NCBI GenBank assembly: GCA_003558625.1
Contig: PWPP01000119.1
Location: 1-6,186 of the forward strand
Direction of reading: 5' to 3'
From: Syntrophomonas sp.
Lineage (GTDB): Bacteria > Bacillota > Syntrophomonadia > Syntrophomonadales > Syntrophomonadaceae
Length of the DNA stretch: 6,186 bases
A program made the translations under genes and the position numbers. Positions 1 through 5,138 of the stretch are shown piece by piece (the first letter of the stretch is position 1; the number at the start of each line of letters is the position of its first letter). The notes under the pieces are model-generated. The model was given only the letters and a program-made list of their open reading frames with translations, was not told the origin of the DNA and did no database searches.

Positions 1-1190
1 GCCCATGCAGGAATGAGAAAGCCTGCTGCTCCCACTGAGAAATCTCCGGAAAAGGGGTTGGCAGTATGCATCCCCATCACTTCTGTTATTAGAAGCCCCC
101 GGTTTATCGCTGCAAACAAATCATCCGCTCCCGTAGTGCCTGCAGCTAAAATCAAATTGCTGGTTCCCACTCCCGGCAAACCGCGAAAAGAGCCTCTGCG
201 GGCACTGCCGGTAGAATCCCGCCGGGCCCGGTGGGCGGAATAGGTATCATAGAGAAAAGTCTTAAGCACCCCCTGTTCAATGAGGGTATTTTTCCGGCAA
301 GGCACACCTTCGGCATCAAAGGGATAGCTGGCAATGCCTTCTTCCATACAAGCATCGTCTATAAGATTAAAGAGGGGATTCGCAACTTCTTGTCCTTCTA
401 AACGCGCCAGCATGGATTTCCCCTTGTGGACGGTGTCTGCCAATAGGGACGGGGCTAAAAGCCCCATGAATTTTACCGCCACCCCGGGTTCCATGACACA
501 GGTCATGCGAGCCGGTTCGATCCCCTTTGCCCCCAGACTCCTTGCCGCCCGGCCGGCTGCTTCCTGTCCCACAAAAACCGGATCCAGTCCCCGAAACTTT
601 TTTTGGGCCAGCATGGAAAACCCGTTCTGGGCATCCCCCTCTTCCTCGGCTACCAGAAAAATATAAAGGGCAGCATAATTGACACGCACCGATGCCTCTA
701 ACCCCCTGGTATTCAAGATTAGGGTCAACATCTCGCTATCTTCATATACCGAACGTTCCACCAGTTTCACCCGGGGATCAAATTCCCGGGCCGTTTTTTC
801 CGTTTTCCGGGCTAAATCCACCTTTTCTTCGATGGTCCGGGTATTAATCTCCGGGTCATATAACTGCAGCAAAGGATAACTGGGACTGGCCTCAGGCAAG
901 ACATGGCAGGAATCGTAAGCGGTATATTCTGAACTCTCCCGGGCATCCTGCACCATGGCCCTGATACTTTTCTCCCCCAGATCGGTGCTGTAGGCAAAAC
1001 CCAGCCGGCCTTGATTAATCACTCTCAGGCCCAAACCGATTTCCTCAGCTTTTTTAAGGGTTTCCACCTCATCAGCCCGTACTTCTATACTGAGTTCTTT
1101 ATCATAAAGGAGATAGGCTTCTGCTTCCACCCCTTGCCGGCTGGCCCAAAACAGGGCCTTTTCCCCTGCGGTCTTTAAAATAGTTTCCAC
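1..1190 (-). CDS. pmbA: PmbA/TldE, TldD-family protease partner subunit (3' end beyond the window)
   Basis: This is the non-catalytic-motif partner of TldD; in the known family the two form a heterodimeric zinc peptidase that degrades unfolded or modified peptides in the cytoplasm. The visible 396 codons cover most of the usual roughly 450 residues; about the last 50 are off the left edge. Recognisable family blocks are the N-terminal EIGLGLRVINQGRLGFAYST (about residues 50-69), SYPFDAEGVPCRKNTLIEQG (about 288-307), STGSARRG (326-333) and the glycine-rich ITEVMGMHTANPFSGDFSVG (368-387). No HExxxH motif is present, as expected for TldE rather than TldD. The start is GTG at 1190, preceded by AGGTG five bases upstream; an in-frame TAG at 1206-1208 excludes anything longer. 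It overlaps the tldD end by 16 nt, so translation is probably coupled. Identification is confident; the symbol rests on motif recall. Confidence 0.93.
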   Translation of the reverse strand, partial: METILKTAGEKALFWASRQGVEAEAYLLYDKELSIEVRADEVETLKKAEEIGLGLRVINQGRLGFAYSTDLGEKSIRAMVQDARESSEYTAYDSCHVLPEASPSYPLLQLYDPEINTRTIEEKVDLARKTEKTAREFDPRVKLVERSVYEDSEMLTLILNTRGLEASVRVNYAALYIFLVAEEEGDAQNGFSMLAQKKFRGLDPVFVGQEAAGRAARSLGAKGIEPARMTCVMEPGVAVKFMGLLAPSLLADTVHKGKSMLARLEGQEVANPLFNLIDDACMEEGIASYPFDAEGVPCRKNTLIEQGVLKTFLYDTYSAHRARRDSTGSARRGSFRGLPGVGTSNLILAAGTTGADDLFAAINRGLLITEVMGMHTANPFSGDFSVGAAGFLIPAW

Positions 1191-2629
1191 GGCTGCACCT
1201 GCTTTCTATGGATCTTTTTAGTCTGCGGTCCCGTGGGCATAAAAGTGCCCCCCACCACCAGTTCCTTAATACGAATTGTCGGTTGGGCATCCGCGACCGG
1301 CACTCCCTGGCCGTCCTTACCGCATATCCCGATGGCATAACCCAGGTCATTTCCCACCCGGTCGATGTCCAGAAGCACCCGGGGACCATTGCCGCTTAAA
1401 GTCGCTCCTCGGACAGGATGTTTTACCCGGCCCTTTTCAATAATATACCCTTCCTGGACCTCAAAAACAAAATCTCCGTTGGTGGTATTGACCTGGCCTC
1501 CTCCCATCTTTTTCACAAACAGCCCGTGAGAGGTGGAAGCCATTATATCCCGGGGATCATCTGGGCCCGGGGCAATAAAGGTATTGCTCATACGAACTAC
1601 GGGTTTATGCTGGTATGATTCCCGGCGCCCGTTACCGGTGGATGCCTTGCCTTCCCGGGCAGCGGTTAAGCGGTCATACATATATTGGCGCAAGATCCCC
1701 TTTTCAATCAGAACCGTACGCTGGCCCAAAATCCCCTCATCATCAAAACGATAACTGCCATAGAGACCGGCCAGGGTGGCATCATCAATCACGGTAACCT
1801 GATCTGCGGCTACTTTATGTCCCAGCCGGTTTTTGTAAACAGAAAGCCCCTTTTGCACCAGATCCGCTTCCAGCCCATGGCCGCAAGCTTCATGAATCAT
1901 CGTTCCTCCTGCTTCAGCCGACATAACCACCGGCATCCGTCCCGTCGGGGCCGGGGGCGCAGAAAGCATCTCCACCGCCCGGGCGGCAGCTTCAGCCGCG
2001 ATATCTGTAAACGGGGTTTTATCCCATAATTCCCAACCCGCTACTCCGCCCCTGGATTCATACCCGGTTTGAATAATGCCTTCCCGGGCGGCAATCACCT
2101 GGATCATCATTCTTACCCGGGCGATCTTATCTTCCACCAGTTCTCCCTCGGTGTTGGCTATCTGCCACGTTTTCTGTAAATCCCCGATCCCCACACTGAC
2201 CTGGCGAATATCAGGGCTGACCTGCCGCGCCCGGTGATTTGCCTCCAAAACCGCACCGGTCTTTTCTTGAAAGGAAACATCACCGGGCAGGCGGGAAAAT
2301 TCCAGTTCAAAACCACCCCGCATAAGATGCAATACCGTCTCCCGGTCCAAGGCCCTGCCGGATCCGGCCAGGGATTGCCGCAGCAGTGCTGCTGCTCTTA
2401 GCAGGGAGACTTCCCGCAAGTCGTTACTATATATATACGCGGTTTTCCCTTCCCGAACCAGTCTCATACCGACCCCCATTTCCAGGCCGGTGTGAATTTT
2501 TTCTATTTTATCATCTTCGCATAATATCTGATTCACTTTTCTTTCTTCCACATATATTTCTGCAAATTCCCCTTCCTCTGTCCCTACCTGGTCCAGGATC
2601 CGGGTTAGCATATTTCGGTCCAGTATCAT
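1175..2629 (-). CDS. tldD: TldD, zinc metalloprotease catalytic subunit
   Basis: This 484-residue cytosolic peptidase subunit is expected to pair with the PmbA/TldE encoded immediately downstream. The catalytic motif HEACGHGLE places the zinc ligands and base at H246, E247 and H251. The third ligand of the family, a Cys in a CGK-GQ-VPV block, is seen as C436 in GICGKDGQGVPV. Other family marks are the N-terminal domain up to about residue 225, YRFDDEG at 293-299, STGNGRRESYQHKPVVRMSN at 330-349, and GGGQVNTTNGDFVFEV near 376-391. Family members usually end just after the VGGT block, reached here at residue 462, so about 22 extra residues follow. The start is ATG at 2629, five bases after a run of eight Gs serving as ribosome binding site. 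It is divergent from the selenoprotein gene and first in the visible tldD-pmbA unit. Confidence 0.95.
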   Translation of the reverse strand: MILDRNMLTRILDQVGTEEGEFAEIYVEERKVNQILCEDDKIEKIHTGLEMGVGMRLVREGKTAYIYSNDLREVSLLRAAALLRQSLAGSGRALDRETVLHLMRGGFELEFSRLPGDVSFQEKTGAVLEANHRARQVSPDIRQVSVGIGDLQKTWQIANTEGELVEDKIARVRMMIQVIAAREGIIQTGYESRGGVAGWELWDKTPFTDIAAEAAARAVEMLSAPPAPTGRMPVVMSAEAGGTMIHEACGHGLEADLVQKGLSVYKNRLGHKVAADQVTVIDDATLAGLYGSYRFDDEGILGQRTVLIEKGILRQYMYDRLTAAREGKASTGNGRRESYQHKPVVRMSNTFIAPGPDDPRDIMASTSHGLFVKKMGGGQVNTTNGDFVFEVQEGYIIEKGRVKHPVRGATLSGNGPRVLLDIDRVGNDLGYAIGICGKDGQGVPVADAQPTIRIKELVVGGTFMPTGPQTKKIHRKQVQPWKLF

Positions 2630-2634
2630 ACATT

Positions 2635-2643
2635 CCCCCCCCT
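2635..2643 (-). promoter_or_regulatory. tldD ribosome binding site made of a G8 run
   Basis: On the minus strand the only Shine-Dalgarno-like stretch before the tldD ATG is A followed by eight Gs, then AATGT and the start codon. It lacks a clean GGAGG. A homopolymer of this length can change by slippage, so the SD-start spacing could vary; see the finding. A second, out-of-frame ATG lies four bases upstream of the tldD start (2631-2633). Confidence 0.5.
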
Positions 2644-2734
2644 ATATTGCCACGGCTTCCTTCTTACCCCGAACCCCGTTGCCGGCAATAAGAGAAATAC
2701 GGGTAACCATCAGGATAAATGCCATCCACCATGT

Positions 2735-2740
2735 ATTATA
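2735..2740 (-). promoter_or_regulatory. possible -10 element for tldD
   Basis: The minus strand carries an exact TATAAT here, about 105 bases before the tldD start. No recognisable -35 box sits at 16-18 bp spacing (CGAAAT at 17), and there is no extended TG. The alternative further upstream, TTGAAT (2848-2853) with CATAGA (2825-2830), is no better. Either is only a candidate. Confidence 0.3.
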
Positions 2741-2901
2741 TCGAAGATCTGCCTTCTATTTCGCTATTTAGGCGTCTAATCCCTGCTTGGGGTTATAAGT
2801 GACCGGAAAACCTCTTCCCTCCTCTCTATGGTTCGCTTCGACGATGTATTCAAGCGCAAAACAAACCTGGTCTTTCCACAATATATCCCGGGTATGGTTC
2901 T

Positions 2902-2911
2902 AAGTATACTT
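2902..2911. promoter_or_regulatory. perfect 10-bp palindrome, candidate operator
   Basis: AAGTATACTT is exactly self-complementary and lies eight bases upstream of the proposed -35 box of the selenoprotein promoter. This position fits an activator or repressor site, but a single palindrome of this size can occur by chance in AT-rich DNA. Confidence 0.3.
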
Positions 2912-2919
2912 GCTGGGTA

Positions 2920-2949
2920 TTGGATTCTTATGAGCCCATAAGGTATAAT
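2920..2949 (+). promoter_or_regulatory. sigma-A-type promoter of the selenoprotein gene
   Basis: An exact TATAAT -10 box lies at 2944-2949. A weak -35, TTGGAT (2920-2925), sits 18 bp upstream. Transcription would begin near 2956 and give a leader of about 40 nt containing the AAACAG repeats and the ribosome binding site AAGGA (2981-2985), nine bases before the ATG at 2995. Confidence 0.6.
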
Positions 2950-2951
2950 AA

Positions 2952-2969
2952 AAACAGAAACAGAAACAG
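2952..2969 (+). repeat. AAACAG hexamer tandem repeat, three copies
   Basis: Three exact consecutive copies of AAACAG, followed by a partial fourth (AAAG), lie in the short leader between the -10 box and the Shine-Dalgarno site of the selenoprotein gene. An unstructured A-rich leader would be compatible with efficient initiation; no specific role is claimed. Confidence 0.6.
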
Positions 2970-2994
2970 AAAGACCCCGAAAGGATGGGATTTT

Positions 2995-3333
2995 ATGTTT
3001 AAATTGAGCCCCAAGGCACAAAAACACATTGCGGCCAAAGGCGGCAGTATTATAGTCAAGCTGGAAAAAATGCCTATTGGCGACTGTTGAGACCCTGCCA
3101 AGCGCGAATACGGCTTGGTTCCGGTTGTTGAACCGGGTTCACCCCCCAACGCAGAAAAAAGCCAATATGTGCAGGAAATGGTAGAAGGAATTACGGTCTG
3201 GTATGACCCGGATGTTAAATTGGCTCCGGGTGAAGATAGTGCGTTTATTGACCTGCAGAATTTCATCATTTTTAAGAAACTCGATATCTCCGGAACCCGG
3301 GAGATCCCTCTGCCTGGTGCCGGAGAAGAGTAA
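2995..3333 (+). CDS. Small Cys-Sec selenoprotein, HesB/IscA-like (CC/Se motif type)
   Basis: The frame opens at ATG 2995 (SD AAGGA nine bases upstream) and runs to TAA at 3331-3333, interrupted only by TGA at 3088-3090, codon 32. Read as selenocysteine, the product has 112 residues. The N-terminal block is FKLSPKAQKHIAAKGGSIIV, followed by a GDC-Sec-DP motif with Cys31 and Sec32 adjacent. Downstream is EGITVWYDPDV (64-74), then FIDLQNFIIFKKLDISG (84-100). The beginning, and the later hydrophobic strand pattern, resemble HesB/IscA domains, with Cys-Sec where those have their first conserved Cys; the C-terminal CxC of IscA is absent. I recall an annotated family called 'CC/Se motif (seleno)protein' that this probably belongs to. 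The molecular role is unknown; a thiol/selenol redox or metal-binding job is inference. Protein-like sequence on both sides of a single TGA, the hairpin after it, a promoter and a terminator argue against a pseudogene. Ordinary gene callers would likely miss or truncate it. Confidence 0.83.
3088..3119 (+). promoter_or_regulatory. Putative bacterial SECIS element with the Sec-encoding UGA
   Basis: Directly after the UGA (3088-3090) and a seven-base linker, CCAAGC (3098-3103) pairs with GCTTGG (3113-3118), extendable by a G-U pair (3097/3119). Above an unpaired G (3104), CG (3105-3106) can pair with CG (3111-3112), leaving an AATA loop, or the top may open to a GAATAC loop beginning with G. The apical loop lies about 16 nt beyond the UGA. 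Position, stem length, bulge and a G at the apex match the general form of bacterial SECIS hairpins that recruit SelB. Folding was done by eye. Confidence 0.65.
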
Positions 3334-3366
3334 GCCATAACCCAGGTATTAACCCCTATATCTAAT

Positions 3367-3408
3367 AAAAGTGCCATAAATCCTGAAGCAGGATATCGTG
3401 GCACTTTT
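3367..3408. terminator. Bidirectional intrinsic terminator between convergent genes
   Basis: AAAAGTGCCA (3367-3376) pairs perfectly with TGGCACTTTT (3399-3408). Inside it a second stem, ATCCTG/CAGGAT (3380-3385 with 3389-3394), closes a three-base AAG loop. T-rich tracts flank both sides (TTTTATTATTTAATT on the right; TTTTATTAGATAT on the left when read on the minus strand). It can end both the selenoprotein transcript and the leftward pilus operon, whose last stop codon lies six bases outside the hairpin. Confidence 0.9.
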
Positions 3409-3413
3409 ATTAT

Positions 3414-3983
3414 TTAATTATAACCCTGAATATATTGCTCCCGCTTCATATAATCCAGTGTGCGTGAATGCCATAATCGCGTCTCATCCCCTGACAGATA
3501 ATGATTGGTAAAACCGCAGGTCACGACCACGTCGACTTTGATCTCGGCCTCGTGGTAGAGACCGGCAGCCGTAAATGAACAGGCATAGATTGTCTCATGT
3601 CCCCCATCATCCGGGTACCCTTGTCCGGTTATATTAATCGCCGTGATCAGGGCCCTGACCTGGGGAGGGGCACTGCTAATGAAAACAGGATTTCCCGGCA
3701 TTGTTAACTGGGCCGGCATTTGTTCCTCCCGGGACCATGTGGTATCCATTTGCTCCCTGATATATACCAGGGCGGTTTCCACCCCGGCATCAGCCGCCAG
3801 TTCCCCCTGCAAAGCGGCATGGTTGTAGTTTTTCATCTGCTGCTCCAGGAGAGTCGTATGCAGCAATGTCGTTCCCAGAATGCTGAAAAGCAAAAGGAGC
3901 ATCAGCACCCAGACCAAAGTGCTACCCCGGAGCGATCTTGCCACTCCTAGGATTCCGGGTTCCCCTGATTTCCTGGCAGCCAT
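3414..3983 (-). CDS. PilX/GspK-like minor pilin
   Basis: The 189-residue product has a 20-residue basic leader ending in RG, then STLVWVLMLLLLFSILGTTL, the hydrophobic N-terminal helix of a type IV prepilin-like protein. The following LLEQQMKNYNHAALQGELAADAGVETAL closely follows the PilX N-terminal pattern, with alternating polar residues and a late A-[DE]-AG. If the prepilin peptidase cuts after G20, position +5 is Trp25 instead of the usual Glu, a feature known for GspK, the tip-capping pseudopilin. C135 and C156 may form a disulfide in the globular domain. The start is ATG at 3983, preceded by GGGAGGGGG four bases upstream; the gap to the previous gene is 15 nt. It is the last gene of the operon before the terminator. 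Assignment to PilX or GspK rests on position and N-terminal pattern; the globular part is not recognised. Confidence 0.78.
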   Translation of the reverse strand: MAARKSGEPGILGVARSLRGSTLVWVLMLLLLFSILGTTLLHTTLLEQQMKNYNHAALQGELAADAGVETALVYIREQMDTTWSREEQMPAQLTMPGNPVFISSAPPQVRALITAINITGQGYPDDGGHETIYACSFTAAGLYHEAEIKVDVVVTCGFTNHYLSGDETRLWHSRTLDYMKREQYIQGYN

Positions 3984-3998
3984 ATTTCCCCCTCCCTG

Positions 3999-4484
3999 CT
4001 AATTCCTAGCAAAAGCATCAAGCCCTGAAACCCCGCCCGGAGAAAGCCAGGTAAAAACGGCTCCGGATAACGCATATCCCTGCCCCCGTATTTCCCCCCG
4101 AATACTCAGGAGATATAACCCCGGGGCCAGCTCTTGAAAATATACGGAGCGGATATTTTCTGCCACCGGAACTTTTGCTTTCCCCTGCTGGTAGAGCTGG
4201 TTATTCTGCACATAGTAATAGATGCTTTCCCCCTTACAGCTCAGCAGCTTGATTTTGCTCCCGTTTTCCAACACCTGTATGGCTGCGGCTTCTTTTAAAT
4301 CCTCCCGCATAACCTGGTGACACATACGGGCGGTGTATTGCAGCTCGGTGTTGATTTGCTGGCACTCATAGGCCCTGGTCATAGACCCGGTTAATAAAAC
4401 CATCATGCTCATCACCAAAAGCCCCAGGGCCAAAGCCAGCAGCAATTCCAACAGGGTAAACCCCCGGCAATCACCATAAAGCAT
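3999..4484 (-). CDS. PilW/GspJ-like minor prepilin
   Basis: This is a prepilin with a very short leader, MLYGDCRG, followed by FTLLELLLALALGLLVMSMM. Cleavage would fall after G8, giving Phe+1 and Glu+5, the classical type IV prepilin signature. The mature part has about 153 residues, with C41, C55 and C83. I chose ATG 4484 because it begins one base after the upstream stop (TAA 4486-4488) and has a strong GGAGGGGG six bases before it. A longer reading from ATG 4508 (169 residues, overlapping the upstream gene by 23 nt) is possible but would place the SD inside the reading frame. Its place between a GspI-like and a GspK-like gene suggests the J/W role in a pilus-tip initiation complex. Family membership is solid; the exact subfamily is inferred. 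Confidence 0.85.
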   Translation of the reverse strand: MLYGDCRGFTLLELLLALALGLLVMSMMVLLTGSMTRAYECQQINTELQYTARMCHQVMREDLKEAAAIQVLENGSKIKLLSCKGESIYYYVQNNQLYQQGKAKVPVAENIRSVYFQELAPGLYLLSIRGEIRGQGYALSGAVFTWLSPGGVSGLDAFARN

Positions 4485-4485
4485 A

Positions 4486-4956
4486 TTAGTCCCCCTCCGG
4501 CCGGACATGAATCAGGGTCACCAGGTTCACTTCCTGCTCCCGGTTTCCCTGTTGCCAGGTAACTCGGGCCCGTACTTCATACCAGTATATAGAACCTAAA
4601 TCAGGCCGGGTGCTGCTCTCCAGCCGGTACACCATGCCCGCGGGAAAATACCCCTGCAGTTCCTGCAGACCTTGAAGGTCCGGGTCTGCTATGATCGTTT
4701 CCAGATCTTCCCCGGGACAGCTATGGACCTGCGCCCTTACCAATTCCAGCAGGGAAAAAGCCAGGTGTCCGGCCCGGGCCTCCCGGCCGGACTGGCTCAC
4801 CCACTCCAGCGGGGTGACAAAGACATAATGAAAACCCATAGTCAACATCACCACCAGTACCAAAGTGGTGATCACTTCCAGCAGAGTTACCCCCCGGTGG
4901 TTCCCGACTGCGAGAACAAACAGCCGGTAATACTGTTTATCTCTCCTTCTTCCCAT
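4486..4956 (-). CDS. PilV/GspI-like minor prepilin
   Basis: The 156-residue product carries a prepilin signature: a basic leader ending HRG (cut after G22), then VTLLEVITTLVLVVMLTMGF with Glu at +5 (E27). The globular part is short (about 115 residues) and includes C80 and a terminal strand-rich stretch, YEVRARVTWQQ to VNLVTLIHVRP, typical of the last beta strands of GspI/PilV proteins. ATG 4956 is the only standard start in the frame, which is open from 5001 after a TGA at 5002-5004. Its purine run AAGGGG touches the ATG with no spacing, so initiation probably depends on translation from upstream; a 14-codon ORF ends four bases before it. It is the first of three consecutive minor pilin genes. 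It could alternatively be called a generic type II secretion pseudopilin. Confidence 0.85.
   Translation of the reverse strand: MGRRRDKQYYRLFVLAVGNHRGVTLLEVITTLVLVVMLTMGFHYVFVTPLEWVSQSGREARAGHLAFSLLELVRAQVHSCPGEDLETIIADPDLQGLQELQGYFPAGMVYRLESSTRPDLGSIYWYEVRARVTWQQGNREQEVNLVTLIHVRPEGD
4491..4498 (-). promoter_or_regulatory. Shine-Dalgarno site that fixes the PilW-like start
   Basis: The minus strand reads GGAGGGGG, then six bases, then ATG at 4484. It lies within the last codons of the upstream prepilin gene. This favours the inner ATG (4484) over the ATG at 4508. Confidence 0.7.
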
Positions 4957-4960
4957 CCCC

Positions 4961-5005
4961 TTACACTCCCGGGCAATTCCCGCCAGGGGGACTATTTCGG
5001 ATCAT
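4961..5005 (-). CDS. Possible 14-codon leader ORF coupled to the PilV-like gene
   Basis: ATG 5005 has an AGGAG (5015-5019) nine bases upstream, the best initiation signal in this gap. The ORF encodes MIRNSPPGGNCPGV and stops with TAA at 4961-4963, only four bases before ATG 4956 of the PilV-like gene, which has no well-spaced SD of its own. This arrangement fits translational coupling. The peptide itself is unrecognised and may be non-functional; it could also be the remnant of an older prepilin N-terminus. Confidence 0.35.
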   Translation of the reverse strand: MIRNSPPGGNCPGV

Positions 5006-5023
5006 AACTCTATACTCCTATTC

Positions 5024-5128
5024 TCAGGCGGTTTCTTCTATTCCCGGTCCTATAACACGTTTACGCACCGGCAGATAGCAGGGTTTGCCCGCTTTATTCA
5101 CCATGAAAAGGATTGCGGCGCCGGAAAT
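5024..5128 (-). CDS. Possible 34-codon ORF with a non-standard ATT start
   Basis: An AGGAG (5136-5140) overlapping the pilO stop codon sits seven bases before ATT 5128, which opens a frame of 34 codons ending at TGA 5024-5026, just before the next AGGAG. Residues 2-9 would be SGAAILFM and the rest is basic then acidic (VNKAGKPCYLPVRKRVIG, then PGIEETA). The first ATG in the frame is 5104 (26 codons), with no SD. ATT starts are rare, so this is weak. The packed stop-SD-ORF-stop-SD order is the only reason to list it. Confidence 0.2.
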   Translation of the reverse strand: MSGAAILFMVNKAGKPCYLPVRKRVIGPGIEETA

Positions 5129-5138
5129 CCCGGCTCTC

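Larger units (their letters stand above)
2630..2994. other. 365-nt divergent intergenic region between tldD and the selenoprotein gene
   Basis: No convincing gene is seen here. Contents from right to left: a promoter for the rightward gene (about 2920-2949), a three-copy AAACAG tandem repeat in its 5' leader (2952-2969), a 10-bp palindrome AAGTATACTT (2902-2911), a small imperfect hairpin (2777-2795, TAATCCC/GGGGTTA with one G-T pair), a lone TATAAT on the minus strand (2735-2740), and a second 10-bp palindrome TTGCCGGCAA (2679-2688) in the probable tldD leader. Two 22-codon minus-strand ORFs (2664-2732 and 2642-2710) lack Shine-Dalgarno sites and are not called. Confidence 0.6.

Noticed and set aside
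1418..2029. Plus-strand ORFs opposite tldD
   Set aside because: They are shadows of the tldD coding frame with no SD sites or protein-like composition; the minus-strand frame has the complete metalloprotease motifs.
2642..2732. Two overlapping 22-codon minus-strand ORFs upstream of tldD (stops at 2642 and 2664)
   Set aside because: Neither has a Shine-Dalgarno site. One ends 12 bases before the tldD ATG, which hints at coupling, but the evidence is too thin to call it.
2777..2795. Small hairpin TAATCCC/GGGGTTA as a terminator or riboswitch
   Set aside because: It is short, has a G-T pair, lacks a T-tract, and no riboswitch consensus is recognisable around it.
2776..3027. An 83-codon minus-strand ORF in the divergent region
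   Set aside because: It overlaps the promoter and start of the selenoprotein gene and has no convincing SD or recognisable domain.
3115..3333. A separate 72-codon gene starting at TTG 3115
   Set aside because: It has no Shine-Dalgarno site and is in the same frame as the upstream half. It is better explained as the part of the selenoprotein after the UGA.
2995..3333. The interrupted frame as a pseudogene with a nonsense mutation
   Set aside because: There is only one stop, it is TGA, it follows a Cys, a SECIS-like hairpin follows, and promoter, SD and terminator are intact. This is not formally excluded without selA/selB/selC evidence.
2928..3404. A 158-codon minus-strand ORF antisense to the selenoprotein gene
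   Set aside because: Its sequence is not protein-like, it crosses the terminator hairpin and the promoter, and it is the complement of a better supported gene.
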